DNA from: an uncultured Bacteroidales bacterium
Lineage (GTDB): Bacteria; Bacteroidota; Bacteroidia; Bacteroidales; Paludibacteraceae
Length of the DNA stretch: 64,000 nt
Assembly: GCA_946626605.1 (NCBI GenBank)
Contig: CAMOUL010000009.1
Coordinates: 1 to 64,000 of the forward strand
Reading direction: 5' to 3'
Shown: positions 32,468 through 40,964 of the stretch, piece by piece
Numbering within the stretch: position 1 is the stretch's first letter
How the letters are laid out: each line of letters starts with the position of its first letter
Notes under the pieces: model-generated
Seen by the model: only the letters and a program-made list of their open reading frames with translations
Database searches by the model: none
Told to the model about the DNA's origin: nothing
Made by a program: the position numbers and the translations under genes

Positions 32468-33073
32468 TTAGATTGGGGTTGCCTTGATGTAGAGGGTTGA
32501 ATTAGCGGAGATGTTGGATGTGCCGTTCGACGAGAAATGCGTGAGGTGGACAGTTTCTCCGGGGTCGAGAAAGCACATGTAGTTGATAGGCACGGAGAAG
32601 ATCTGCGTAGTGCCTGTAAAGTGAACTGCATTCATGGCGATTTGTGTACGCTCCCCTTCCGTATCATATTTGTAGATTTGTATGATACGGTCGGCAGTAT
32701 AGCTGTCGTTGACTTTGAGCGTAACATAGCCGGTAATCTCGACCAGACAGCGGCTGACGCACCGCAAGAGCGGCTCATCCGAATCGTTCGTAGTGATGTC
32801 AATTACGCTACCGCAGATGGAAGAGCAATCTGTATCATCGGTAACGATAGGACACTCCACGGCAGCGGTGGTATTGAGTTGGCACACGTGTCCAAAGAAC
32901 CAGTTCAAGCCAAGCGGAAGACTGCTTCCGCCTCCGGAACTACCGCCACCTCCATTGCCGGTGTTCTCATTGATGGCATGGAGGATGTTAGCCAATGATT
33001 GGGGTGTGATTGAATTGGCAGCCGTTTGGTTTGCCAAAGCGTTGATAAGGCTAGTAATGGTTGATTTATCCAT
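32468..33073 (-). CDS. Phage fibre / receptor-binding-type protein
   Basis: A 201-residue protein. Residues 1-40 are helical (MDKSTITSLINALANQTA) and end in LANILHAINENTG, like a virion-attachment segment. A Gly/Ser linker follows, then a beta-rich domain of about 150 residues. Its final strands (IFSVPINYMCFLDPGETVHL, NISANSTLYIKAT) resemble C1q/TNF-like knobs found at phage fibre tips. No signal peptide. It lies between the tail genes and holin. Receptor binding is inferred from architecture. Confidence 0.5.
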   Translation of the reverse strand: MDKSTITSLINALANQTAANSITPQSLANILHAINENTGNGGGGSSGGGSSLPLGLNWFFGHVCQLNTTAAVECPIVTDDTDCSSICGSVIDITTNDSDEPLLRCVSRCLVEITGYVTLKVNDSYTADRIIQIYKYDTEGERTQIAMNAVHFTGTTQIFSVPINYMCFLDPGETVHLTHFSSNGTSNISANSTLYIKATPI

Positions 33074-33089
33074 AGTTTTAAGGTATTAG

Positions 33090-33506
33090 TTAGTATAACT
33101 TGTTAAGGCGTTCGAAGGTATCGGCCATGATGCCTTGGAATTCGCGCCCAAGGTTATCGCCGAAGAAATCGCGCAGGTTCAAGACGGAGGCATAGTATCG
33201 TTTGGAGAACCAAGGGCGGCGCTGGCGCACTTTGGCACGGCCTATGTCTCCCGAGTTGCCGCGTGGTGTTTCGCGGCCAACTCCATAGTCCTGCCAAAGA
33301 CCGTACTCCAAGAACTCCTGTGAGAGCGTGACTTCGACGAAGCGACCGTCAGCTCTCACGGGCATAGCCACCGGCGAGGCGAGCAATCGCCCTGTGTCGA
33401 TTACTTCGAGCAAGGTGATTCGCTCCTGCCAGATGCGGAGCATGGTTTCGTTCCAAGCCTTGATATATTTCTCGCGCTCTTCCTGCGCTTCAATCTCTTT
33501 GACCAT
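33090..33506 (-). CDS. Tail-completion-type phage protein
   Basis: 138 residues, with a helical, charged N-terminus (EIEAQEEREKYIKAWNETML) followed by a beta section (FVEVTLSQEFLEYGLWQDYG) and RRPWFSKRYYASVLNLRDFF. The layout resembles HK97 gp10-like neck or tail-completion proteins, but no diagnostic motif is visible. Its start abuts the stop of the 367-residue tail gene upstream. Confidence 0.45.
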   Translation of the reverse strand: MVKEIEAQEEREKYIKAWNETMLRIWQERITLLEVIDTGRLLASPVAMPVRADGRFVEVTLSQEFLEYGLWQDYGVGRETPRGNSGDIGRAKVRQRRPWFSKRYYASVLNLRDFFGDNLGREFQGIMADTFERLNKLY

Positions 33507-34576
33507 TATGCGAAGATTTGATTATATTGTTCGGTAAAGATGCCGGTGTGTATGCTGTAGCGTTGGGTGGACTGCTTGCCATCGGCAAACTGCCACGTGA
33601 AGGAAAGGGTGTTTTCTTCACCCGGAGCGTCGGTCTGCTCAAAAGAATATTCCTTGATGAGCACATCAGCAAACATACCATCCGGCAGCTTGCGCATGAT
33701 GAATGAGGATGTGAGGAACTGCTCCAGCCATGTCATATAGCCGGAGAGCAGTTGGGCTGTCTGCACCTCGAAGGTACGGGTGTGCTTGACATCGTAGTGC
33801 TGCAGGCGGCCGTCCACCATCGCTTCGGAGAAATCCGATTCCAGTTTGGAAATGGTGGCGCCGGGTATGCCCAACGACTCCATACATCCGAATATATTTT
33901 TGAAGCGGAACTCCTGTGCAGAAGCGCAAGGTACGACGTAGTAGTGAATGAGCCGAGAACTGAACTTGAGTGTGAACGATAGCAACTGTGTGCCGTTCCC
34001 GAAGTGGTTTTCGCAGACCCATTGCAATTCCTTAACGGATATGGTGGAAGTGACTATTCCGAAAGCAAAGCGGCGACCGGAAATGTACTCGTAAGAGTCA
34101 TAGGAGCCGTCGGCTTTCCGCACGTTCAGCGTAAAGACGAACGTGCCTACTGAATAGTTACCACTGCCTGCGATGTAGAACGGCAGCACCTCCTCGTTAT
34201 ACAAGGTAGTAAGGCGATGATTGTGGGTAGTGAGGAACGAATTGGCAAGGAAGGTATCTACATCGACAGTCATGCACTTTAGCTTGCATAGGAGCACCTG
34301 GCATGAAGCGCTGACCGTTTCATTGGCAACTGATATGGTAATGCCGACCGTGCAGAAGGATTTTCCTTGCTGCTCCATGGATAACTCAACCAGCGGCACG
34401 AGATTGCGCACTGTGACCCTTCCGGAAACAGCGTAATAGCGTGTGGAAAGTGCGGTAGAGCCGTTCACTGCGATAGTGACATTGGCTAAACCATAGTTGG
34501 TGGAAATCGACAAATCGGGAAAATCACAAGAATAGAATTTCTTCCCGTCGATTGATGTATTCAAAGTTAAAGCCAT
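33506..34576 (-). CDS. Phage tail structural protein
   Basis: 356 residues from ATG 34576 (MALTLNTSIDGKKFYS). An upstream extension of the open frame is rejected because the class 1 phage promoter at 34596-34632 overlaps it. The protein is beta-rich, with no signal peptide and no enzyme motif. It ends in an ADGKQSTQRYSIHTG segment. Position between the phage promoter and a tail-completion-type gene supports a tail or baseplate role. The exact part is unknown. Confidence 0.5.
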   Translation of the reverse strand: MALTLNTSIDGKKFYSCDFPDLSISTNYGLANVTIAVNGSTALSTRYYAVSGRVTVRNLVPLVELSMEQQGKSFCTVGITISVANETVSASCQVLLCKLKCMTVDVDTFLANSFLTTHNHRLTTLYNEEVLPFYIAGSGNYSVGTFVFTLNVRKADGSYDSYEYISGRRFAFGIVTSTISVKELQWVCENHFGNGTQLLSFTLKFSSRLIHYYVVPCASAQEFRFKNIFGCMESLGIPGATISKLESDFSEAMVDGRLQHYDVKHTRTFEVQTAQLLSGYMTWLEQFLTSSFIMRKLPDGMFADVLIKEYSFEQTDAPGEENTLSFTWQFADGKQSTQRYSIHTGIFTEQYNQIFA

Positions 34577-34595
34577 ACCTTTGCTAATTTTTGTG

Positions 34596-34632
34596 CAAAG
34601 ATATGGCATTTAGCTTATTCTTCAAAAGACAC
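34596..34632 (-). promoter_or_regulatory. Phage promoter, class 1, before the tail gene
   Basis: GTGTCTTTT (34632-34624), exactly 20 nt, TATCTTTG (34603-34596), leader CACAAAAATTAG, ATG 19 nt after the -7 element. Near copy of the promoters at 29779 and 55413. Confidence 0.75.
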
Positions 34633-34637
34633 CCTTT

Positions 34638-35900
34638 TTAAGTGGCTTTGAGGGTGATGATGTCGCGGAGATCCGTCGTGTAAAGCGGAGACTTGTGCTC
34701 GTTCTTATAGATTGGCTTCTCGGAGGTGATTTGAGAGCCGTAGAGGATAGCGCGCTTGCCTTGGCGGTCTTCAATCTGGTCGAGTACTCGCTGCAGGCGT
34801 TTGTCCTTGGCTCTGTCCTTGGTGTCGAACATATCGGGGACGACTGCTGCCTCGGGGATAATTTTCAGCAACACCACGCCGGCTTTCTTGTAGAGAATGC
34901 CGGGACGATACGAACGCCGGAACGCTCCCAAAGCGAAGGCGATCAGTTCCTGATTGTTTGCCGTAGCGACGGGGAGCGTTACCAGTTCGGAGAGGTAGTG
35001 TTGCTCTATATCCGTTCTAAATGGCGATGTGTGAGCATAGACATATATCTGCTGCGCGACGGACTTTTGTGTGCGCAACTGGCGGGCACAATGCGCGCAG
35101 AAGTTAGCTATCTGTTCCTCCAAAAGCGATTGCTCGGAGATTGCTGTGGCGAACGTGCGGGAGGTAGTTATCGACTGCTTCATAGGCAGCTCTGTAATAT
35201 CTATGACATCTTGCCCACGAAGCTCCTGCCACGTGAGCAGTCCGGGTTTTTTGAGCATGTTCCTGGCAAAGGTAGAGGACTTCTCGGCAAACTGTAGCGC
35301 GGTGGTAATACCGACGCCCTGCAGTTTGGCTTTTGCTCGTCTGCCAATACCCCAGACATCTCCAATCTCGAATTGGGAAAGTGCCTTGATGCGCTGCTCT
35401 TCCGTGCGTATCTCGCACACCCCGTGATAACCGGGATATTTCTTGGCATACTTGGATGCCACTTTCGCCAGAGTTTTAGAAGAAGCGATGCCGATAGAGA
35501 TGGGTATGCCGACACCCTTGCGGATGTCCCGAACCAACTTCTCGCAATAGGCTTTCTGTTCCTCCACCGGCACATGATCGATATTGATGAAGCTCTCATC
35601 AATGGAGTACTGCTCAAAGCGTGTGGTATGGGCACGGAGGATGGACATTACCCGGTCCGACAAATCGCCATACAGGGAGAAATTGGATGAGAAGCATACC
35701 ACTCCCTCTTTCTCCACGAGAGGCTTGATTTGGTAGAGCGGTGCGCCCATGGGGATGCCGAGTGCTTTGGCTTCGTTGGAACGTGAGACAACGCAGCCGT
35801 CGTTTCCGGAAAGGACGACGACAGGCTTTCCCACCAAATCAGGACGGAAAACGCGTTCGCACGAGACGAAGAAATTATTACAGTCGGCTAAAGCGAACAT
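34638..35900 (-). CDS. umuC: Translesion DNA polymerase V catalytic subunit, UmuC type
   Basis: This 420-residue Y-family polymerase copies damaged DNA. Motif I is FALADCNNFFVSCERVF with the first metal-binding Asp, and motif III is YSIDESFINI with the Asp-Glu pair. A helix-hairpin-helix thumb region (DVWGIGRRAKAKLQGVGI) and a little-finger domain follow. The start overlaps the stop of umuD, so the two are co-expressed. Full-length and intact. Confidence 0.93.
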   Translation of the reverse strand: MFALADCNNFFVSCERVFRPDLVGKPVVVLSGNDGCVVSRSNEAKALGIPMGAPLYQIKPLVEKEGVVCFSSNFSLYGDLSDRVMSILRAHTTRFEQYSIDESFINIDHVPVEEQKAYCEKLVRDIRKGVGIPISIGIASSKTLAKVASKYAKKYPGYHGVCEIRTEEQRIKALSQFEIGDVWGIGRRAKAKLQGVGITTALQFAEKSSTFARNMLKKPGLLTWQELRGQDVIDITELPMKQSITTSRTFATAISEQSLLEEQIANFCAHCARQLRTQKSVAQQIYVYAHTSPFRTDIEQHYLSELVTLPVATANNQELIAFALGAFRRSYRPGILYKKAGVVLLKIIPEAAVVPDMFDTKDRAKDKRLQRVLDQIEDRQGKRAILYGSQITSEKPIYKNEHKSPLYTTDLRDIITLKAT

Positions 35901-36334
35901 CAGAGACGCGTTTTATGGATGGCGTAAGTAACTACACCCCAAACGGTAAACTCATTGTTCTTATCGACGCGTATGGGCTGGAAATCGGGATTGTGCGGTA
36001 TGAGCCAAGCGCACTCGCCGGACTCATCCATTTTGAACTCCTTGAGCGTATATTCGCCGTCGATATAGGCGACGATAAAATCCCCGTTCTTTGGGTCGAG
36101 ACTACGATCCACGACCACCAAATCCCCATCGAGGATGCCTGCATCACGCATGGAGTCACCTTCCACGTGGGCGTAGAAGGTAGTTTCCGGATGGGGTGTT
36201 AATTCCCGCGCAAGATTGATGCGCTCGCCTGAATGATCGGCAGCAGGCGAAGGAAATCCGGCATGGATGGACTCCGCAAATTCAAGAGCAAGTTCGGCTT
36301 GCTCGGAGTCTGTGATATCAATTAGTTTTGCCAT
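35900..36334 (-). CDS. umuD: UmuD-like self-cleaving S24 peptidase
   Basis: 144 residues. The cleavage region HAGFPSPAAD lies at about residues 24-33, close to the Cys-Gly site of E. coli UmuD (Ala-Gly here). The catalytic Ser is in EGDSMRDAGI and the Lys in DGEYTLKEF. Cleavage triggered by RecA filaments would activate UmuC. There is no helix-turn-helix, so it is not a phage repressor. It overlaps umuC and adjoins the small Cys-containing gene upstream. Confidence 0.9.
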   Translation of the reverse strand: MAKLIDITDSEQAELALEFAESIHAGFPSPAADHSGERINLARELTPHPETTFYAHVEGDSMRDAGILDGDLVVVDRSLDPKNGDFIVAYIDGEYTLKEFKMDESGECAWLIPHNPDFQPIRVDKNNEFTVWGVVTYAIHKTRL

Positions 36335-36522
36335 TAGGCTTTGTATTTCTCAAAATTATACTGCTTACGAAGCTCTGCCTGACGCTCCGGCGATTGGGAT
36401 GTAAAGTAAGCTTTCCACCCTGGGCAGAAGTTGATGTGCCAGCGCCAAAAGCGGCCTAAAGCAGATGTCGGTTTTGCGTCGTAATGAGCGCGGAATTTGC
36501 AATTTTCACAAGCGTGTGCCAT
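36334..36522 (-). CDS. Small Cys-containing protein of unknown function
   Basis: 62 residues from ATG 36522: MAHACENCKFRAHYDAKP near the start carries a CxxC pair, and a later Cys sits in HINFCPGWKAYF. It ends in a charged helix (AELRKQYNFEKYKA). The CxxC suggests a zinc or iron site, but four ligands are not evident. It shares the operon with umuD, abutting its start codon. I do not recognise the family. Confidence 0.55.
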   Translation of the reverse strand: MAHACENCKFRAHYDAKPTSALGRFWRWHINFCPGWKAYFTSQSPERQAELRKQYNFEKYKA

Positions 36523-36548
36523 ATATAAAAGTATTTCAAAGTTATCAA

Positions 36549-36659
36549 TTAGTGCCCACGAACGAACTGGCCTTCGGGCTGGTTTTCGAGGAAGCAAGCG
36601 TCATCAGATTGCTCGTCAATCGCTTGCTGCTGTTGGGCTATGTATTCTTCGTATGTCAT
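36549..36659 (-). CDS. Short Gln-rich ORF (36 aa)
   Basis: ATG at 36659 encodes MTYEEYIAQQQQAIDEQSDD and ends GQFVRGH with stop at 36549. It nearly touches the HARE-HTH gene upstream (stop of that gene at 36656, a 4-nt overlap) and lies 26 nt before the Cys-containing gene. The overlap and absence of a competing frame support translation. Function unknown. Confidence 0.5.
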   Translation of the reverse strand: MTYEEYIAQQQQAIDEQSDDACFLENQPEGQFVRGH

Positions 36660-36862
36660 AACATTACGCAGATACGACCGGCTTCCTTGGTGAAGATTGA
36701 GGGATAGCGGCAAATGCAGGCATAGACCTGCGCGGAGGTAACCGGTTTGCCGTCCTTACGTACATGCCAGGCATTGCGGTTGATAGCGGCGGCTATCTGG
36801 TCAGTCGTCTTTCCATGACCATCCGACATGATGGCGTACGTTATGGCTTCCTCAAGCTTCAT
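36656..36862 (-). CDS. Small HARE-HTH-like DNA-binding protein
   Basis: 68 residues: MKLEEAITYAIMSDGHGKTT, DQIAAAINRNAWHVRKDGKP and AQVYACICRYPSIFTKEAG. The pattern of an N-terminal helix, a short IAxxINxx helix, a Lys/Gly wing, a second helix and a final aromatic strand fits the HARE-HTH (HB1/ASXL) winged helix often found with restriction and repair proteins. The start overlaps the 212-residue gene upstream by 4 nt. Role within the accessory operon unknown. Confidence 0.55.
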   Translation of the reverse strand: MKLEEAITYAIMSDGHGKTTDQIAAAINRNAWHVRKDGKPVTSAQVYACICRYPSIFTKEAGRICVML

Positions 36863-37497
36863 AATTTCAGAGAGAGGTATTTAGGGAAGAAATCTTCGCG
36901 GAAGCGTTTAGCGACGTGTTCCGGCGAGACACCTTGCCATGATCCGCGTTGGAGCACATGGTCACACGTAGCGTAGAGTTGGGCAACCAACTCAATCGGA
37001 ACTTCTCCGGCAAGATCCTCCAAATGAAGTGAGTGAACCGCACGAAGTGCGTCTTGCTCCTTTTCGGTACCAGCCTCTCTAACGTAGAACTTTTCAGCCA
37101 TTGCGAAATAGTACTCATCAAAACCTATCTCCATATCCGGCTCTCTTTCTCCATCGTACAGGCGACAATGCTGCAGCCTATCAGCATGGAGATAAGCATA
37201 CATAAAAATGTTATGAAAGCCAGGAATAACTACTTCCGGATGGCTACTCCCCGCCAATTTGTTCATCCATACACTAAATAGCTGATTAAGGAGCGGTGTA
37301 GGAATACCTCCATAAGCGGAAAAATCTACCTTATAGAACGCGGCATCAGCAGCTGCCTCCCTTGCGTTCTCTCTTTCCTCGTCGCAATAAAACGCCTCTG
37401 CGTAAAACGCATACTGAAGATTGGTGTTCCGAAATTGCGGAACATCCATGTCTCCCTTGAACAGGCGGCAATGCTTTATGCGGTCTGCGTTCATCAT
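36859..37497 (-). CDS. Unknown protein with an internal duplication
   Basis: 212 residues. Two segments resemble each other: NADRIKHCRLFKGDMDVP near the start and HADRLQHCRLYDGEREPD near residue 105, each followed by an aromatic AFYAEAFY/FAMAEKFY helix. The protein therefore looks like a tandem duplication of a roughly 100-residue, mostly helical domain. No signal peptide or catalytic motif. It sits between a secreted repeat protein and the HARE-HTH gene with start/stop overlaps on both sides. Confidence 0.6.
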   Translation of the reverse strand: MMNADRIKHCRLFKGDMDVPQFRNTNLQYAFYAEAFYCDEERENAREAAADAAFYKVDFSAYGGIPTPLLNQLFSVWMNKLAGSSHPEVVIPGFHNIFMYAYLHADRLQHCRLYDGEREPDMEIGFDEYYFAMAEKFYVREAGTEKEQDALRAVHSLHLEDLAGEVPIELVAQLYATCDHVLQRGSWQGVSPEHVAKRFREDFFPKYLSLKL

Positions 37498-37835
37498 TAT
37501 TTCTTCACTCCCTCAAAATGTTCTACGATCTTGACCTTGATATCCTCAAAAGAGTCCACAATTTTGACCTTTACATCTTCGAAGTGCTCCACGATTTTGA
37601 CTTTGCCGCATGAGTCCTCGAAGGCATCGACAATTTTGATGTCAGCATCCTCAAAGGAATCAACGATCTTCACTTTGATATCCTCAAAGGAATCGACAAT
37701 CTTCACTTTGCCATAAAGCTTGTACGTCTTACCGTCTTTGGTAATAGTACAATTCTCCTTGTCGATTTTGACATCAGCCGCCGCTGCGCAGATGGCAATG
37801 GCAAAGCAAAAAACTATGGATAGAAAACGCTTCAT
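37497..37835 (-). CDS. Secreted protein made of 10-11-residue beta repeats
   Basis: 112 residues: signal peptide (FLSIVFCFAIAICAAAAD), a short lead-in (ENCTITKDGKTYKLYG), then seven near-identical repeats of the form KVKIVDSFED or KVKIVEHFED to the C-terminus. Alternating hydrophobic and charged residues predict a regular beta ladder or solenoid, like DUF6150-type periplasmic repeat proteins (inference from pattern). Both ends overlap neighbouring genes. It is one of several exported products of this prophage and may act on the lysogen surface. Confidence 0.7.
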   Translation of the reverse strand: MKRFLSIVFCFAIAICAAAADVKIDKENCTITKDGKTYKLYGKVKIVDSFEDIKVKIVDSFEDADIKIVDAFEDSCGKVKIVEHFEDVKVKIVDSFEDIKVKIVEHFEGVKK

Positions 37836-38326
37836 TACCTCTCGATTCTAAATGAGCGTGCAGCATTGCCCACCGGCGTACATCTATACATATCATAGAA
37901 GCTCGCCAACAGCACACTCTCAAAATTTTTGCACAGTTGATTTCCTTTGCAGTAGAACACGTCAACATGGCATCCATAATAAAGCATGTACTGGTATTTG
38001 TCCGACATCATCGTTACATAATTTTTATGGATACCCCAATCTTTGTCTTCAGCCAAGAAACGGTAATGCTTCATGTAGTGCTCATCATGCAGACGGCGGA
38101 ATAGTCTATCAGAACAACCAATATAGAGGATGGAACTTTTCTTCCCGTTGGCGTACTCTATTTGCCTATCCGGGGAAGAAATGATATAACATCCGGGGCG
38201 GTTCTCAACTCCGCAATCAAAATCAGGGTCTTTGAAATCAGATAATTCAAAACTCGCATCAACTCCCTCCACAGCTCGGAAGTCTGCACCCATAAATTGT
38301 TTGATGTATTTCGGTACTCGTTTCAT
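37835..38326 (-). CDS. GIY-YIG-type nuclease domain protein
   Basis: 163 residues. PGCYIISSPDRQ gives the GIY-like strand and SSILYIGCSDRLFRRLHDEH the YIG strand with the conserved Arg. NFESVLLASFYDMYRCTPVGN supplies the metal-binding Glu and the terminal Asn. This is a complete GIY-YIG core, similar to those in small phage or predicted defence endonucleases. Target unknown. Overlaps the secreted-repeat gene by 1 nt. Confidence 0.7.
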   Translation of the reverse strand: MKRVPKYIKQFMGADFRAVEGVDASFELSDFKDPDFDCGVENRPGCYIISSPDRQIEYANGKKSSILYIGCSDRLFRRLHDEHYMKHYRFLAEDKDWGIHKNYVTMMSDKYQYMLYYGCHVDVFYCKGNQLCKNFESVLLASFYDMYRCTPVGNAARSFRIER

Positions 38327-38329
38327 AAC

Positions 38330-39001
38330 CTATTTCAAAGGACCAATAAGAAGAGGTGAAACATACTGCTTGTAGCCGAAGGCTTCGCCGATGTAAATAG
38401 CCTTAGGCTGATGGATGGTAATGGGCTGGTCGAGCGCGGTACTGAACTCATCCCAGTGAGATTTGATAGCAGATAAGTAATCGGTATCGTGGTGGTATTT
38501 CACATTTGCGGATTGATATTGGGCATAACCCAATATCGGTTTGAATTTATCTGCCTTGCGCTCTTGCCCTGTTTCAAGGAAAACGAAGTACATATCTGCG
38601 TCTTTGCAGATAGGACTTTCCTCGGCAAGAGTGCGCATTTTCTGCACATCGTGCTTGAACTCGTCGAGATACCACTGTTCCGGGCGCACAATAGATTGCG
38701 CTTTGAATTCCACTAATGCAATGGCGCGCACAATTTTAGTCAGGCTTGGATCCAACTCCAAGACTGCTAAATCGACTTTCTCTCGACCAAAACCTTCCGG
38801 ACTCCACTCTCTACGCACAACATATAAATTATCATCTCCGAACTCTGCAATTATATTGTTGTGCAAGCGCCAAGCAATCTTGTCACGAATTTGCAATTCG
38901 TTTTTACCTTGGGAACTAAGGTAGGCAAGCTCGTCCTTGCCGAAACCGGTATCGAGCGAGTTCAATAGTCCTTGCAATGTGGTACGTATAAACTTTTTCA
39001 T
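38330..39001 (-). CDS. PD-(D/E)xK nuclease-like protein
   Basis: 223 residues from ATG 39001 (MKKFIRTTLQGLLNSLDTGF). Residues about 65-110 contain EKVDLAVLELDPS and ALVEFKAQSIVRPEQW, a D-x(n)-ExK arrangement typical of the restriction-endonuclease fold. The rest is helical and charged, with a beta C-terminus (KAIYIGEAFGYKQYV). The longer upstream frame lacks this character and overlaps the YopX-like gene. It may be a DNA nuclease or a catalytic-fold binding protein; it neighbours a GIY-YIG nuclease gene. Confidence 0.6.
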   Translation of the reverse strand: MKKFIRTTLQGLLNSLDTGFGKDELAYLSSQGKNELQIRDKIAWRLHNNIIAEFGDDNLYVVRREWSPEGFGREKVDLAVLELDPSLTKIVRAIALVEFKAQSIVRPEQWYLDEFKHDVQKMRTLAEESPICKDADMYFVFLETGQERKADKFKPILGYAQYQSANVKYHHDTDYLSAIKSHWDEFSTALDQPITIHQPKAIYIGEAFGYKQYVSPLLIGPLK

Positions 39002-39008
39002 GCTCCAG

Positions 39009-40016
39009 TTATTTCTTTTGGGGTGGAACAGCTCGCGAACGATCGAAGATAATACGCCAGTCGTATTCCTCCGTGATATGTGAGAGAACAAAGATTTCAA
39101 AATTATCCAGGATAAAACTTGGCGTCAACTTTGCTTTAACGAGTTTGGTCTCTATGTCTTCAGCCTGCCCCCACATGCTGCATATCTCAGAACCTGACAC
39201 CCATGTATTCTTCATCGGTTCATCAAGCGTCAATTCATAGAAGATAGTCCCAACACGACGCAATGGTTCGGGATACTCATTAAGTAGTATCATGCAGTTA
39301 TCTGCAGCGAAGCCATATCCTTCCCACTCGTTGGAAGTCACTACGCGATATACATCATTGTAGCACTTGCAAACATCTCCAGTAAAAATATCGTCACCTC
39401 TATCATCCTTGAACGGTACTTGAATGCCACAAAATGCAACAGCATGAACATAGCCGTGCCTCTGACATTTGTCTCCTAATATAGCTCTTGCTGCAAATTC
39501 GTCATGATAAGGAGCCCATTTCTCATCATCATCAACAACATACATAATTTCGTCAAGGAAGAAATAGTCACCAAACTCTGCTACATGGAACATGCCGTCT
39601 CTAACTGCATAGCGCACATTTATCTTCGGCGCTCCATTCTTAATGTTCTCTACAACTGCAACGCGGAAACGCTCACAAAGTTCAGCAAGATTCTCTTCCG
39701 TCACAATATCCGGTACCTTATAATTGTGAGACTTTTCCACCGGCTGACTAAAGCACCATTCGCGGGCTACATTATGAATAGCATCCTCATCAATAGATTC
39801 CTCAAAAGTACTATAATCTATGTCGGTAAACTTCGACATTTCAGTCATTCCGTCACAAGGCGAGTCCGTATCGCAAATAGCAATATCCAACTCCCCATCT
39901 ATCTCATGTACCCAGAGATACTGAACTGGAAACTCAAAGTCAGTTTGGCGACTATCAAGCCATTGTTCTACGCAATGTCTTACACGACTGCAAAACGAAT
40001 GATAATTGTACTTCAT
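39009..40016 (-). CDS. Large protein with a central YopX-like segment
   Basis: 335 residues, no signal peptide. The central part VPFKDDRGDDIFTGDVCKCY followed by YRVVTSNEWEGYGF matches the phage YopX domain pattern (D..G..I..GD, then a short beta section). N- and C-terminal parts are acidic and aromatic and do not resemble anything I know. YopX proteins are common in phages but their role is unclear. Located between the WYL regulator gene and the PD-(D/E)xK-like gene. Confidence 0.55.
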   Translation of the reverse strand: MKYNYHSFCSRVRHCVEQWLDSRQTDFEFPVQYLWVHEIDGELDIAICDTDSPCDGMTEMSKFTDIDYSTFEESIDEDAIHNVAREWCFSQPVEKSHNYKVPDIVTEENLAELCERFRVAVVENIKNGAPKINVRYAVRDGMFHVAEFGDYFFLDEIMYVVDDDEKWAPYHDEFAARAILGDKCQRHGYVHAVAFCGIQVPFKDDRGDDIFTGDVCKCYNDVYRVVTSNEWEGYGFAADNCMILLNEYPEPLRRVGTIFYELTLDEPMKNTWVSGSEICSMWGQAEDIETKLVKAKLTPSFILDNFEIFVLSHITEEYDWRIIFDRSRAVPPQKK

Positions 40017-40053
40017 ACTACTTTATTCTTTGCTATGCAAGGAAGCGACAAAG

Positions 40054-40953
40054 CTACCCATTATAACGATTATTGAGGTTGGCGATGATGCCCGCGAACT
40101 TGTCGCGGAGAGGTTGTGGCGAAAGCACTTCGGCTTCGTCGCCACGTCCTAAAATCTCCTGCATAAACTCGAAGTTCGGTGCAAGATGGAACTGGAAATC
40201 GGAATACTCTGCTGTGGTATTGATTTCCTTCTGCGACTTGTGCAGTGGAAGTGTACGCAAGTACGAAACGCCTTTGCGAGCGACGCGCACGACTATATCT
40301 TGCACCTCGTCCGCTTCACCCATCGTCATTCCGATATAATCGGAGAAGTATTTCTTCACATCGAAGCCATCAGGAATAGCGTAGGTGGAATTGGTAGTTG
40401 AGACTTGCATGAAGCGGTCAAAAGCGTACGTGCGAATCTCGCCCGGATGATCCGAGCTTTCACCAATTGCATACCAACGCTGTTTGTAGATGCGGATGGC
40501 GTACGGTGCGAAGATAAACTCACGCGGTTCATGGGCGAAACTGCCATAGCGGATGATAAGACGGTAGCAGAGTTGCATGGCGTCCACGACCGTTTGCAGG
40601 TACTGCACACCTCCGGGGATGGTTTCGTACATGATCCGCCCGTGCATGTTGGCATAGTCCTCCAAAGAACTCTCAACTGCAAGGCTATTAAGAAGCCACT
40701 TGCGAAACTCTTCATTCTCCTTGAAGGACTGCTCGATATAGAACTCACCTTTCTCGTTGGTGGCTATGCTCACGTCGAACAAATCCTCCAACTCATTCTT
40801 CATGTGATAGAAGGTGCTACGAGCAAGAGCCTTCTTGTCGTCGTTCATGGGAGAACTCAACCACCTTCTACTTATCTCCGCTCTGGAGATTGGTCCGGAC
40901 TGAAAGGCTCGCAAGAACCAAAAGTATTTCTTGAGTAACTTACCACTGGTCAT
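40054..40953 (-). CDS. WYL-domain transcriptional regulator
   Basis: 299 residues. Residues 1-80 form a winged helix (AEISRRWLSSPMNDDKKALA and STFYHMKNELEDLF). A WYL ligand domain covers about 120-200 (RLIIRYGSFAHEPREFIFAP, YKQRWYAIGESSD, IRTYAFDRF), and the C-terminal WCX-type extension ends LRDKFAGIIANLNN. It resembles BrxR/CapW-class repressors that control anti-phage islands and sense nucleic acid or nucleotides. It lies 11 nt downstream of the restriction operon genes. The 26-bp palindrome at 48824-48849 is a plausible target (inference). Confidence 0.8.
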   Translation of the reverse strand: MTSGKLLKKYFWFLRAFQSGPISRAEISRRWLSSPMNDDKKALARSTFYHMKNELEDLFDVSIATNEKGEFYIEQSFKENEEFRKWLLNSLAVESSLEDYANMHGRIMYETIPGGVQYLQTVVDAMQLCYRLIIRYGSFAHEPREFIFAPYAIRIYKQRWYAIGESSDHPGEIRTYAFDRFMQVSTTNSTYAIPDGFDVKKYFSDYIGMTMGEADEVQDIVVRVARKGVSYLRTLPLHKSQKEINTTAEYSDFQFHLAPNFEFMQEILGRGDEAEVLSPQPLRDKFAGIIANLNNRYNG

Positions 40954-40964
40954 GGCTGTAGCAT

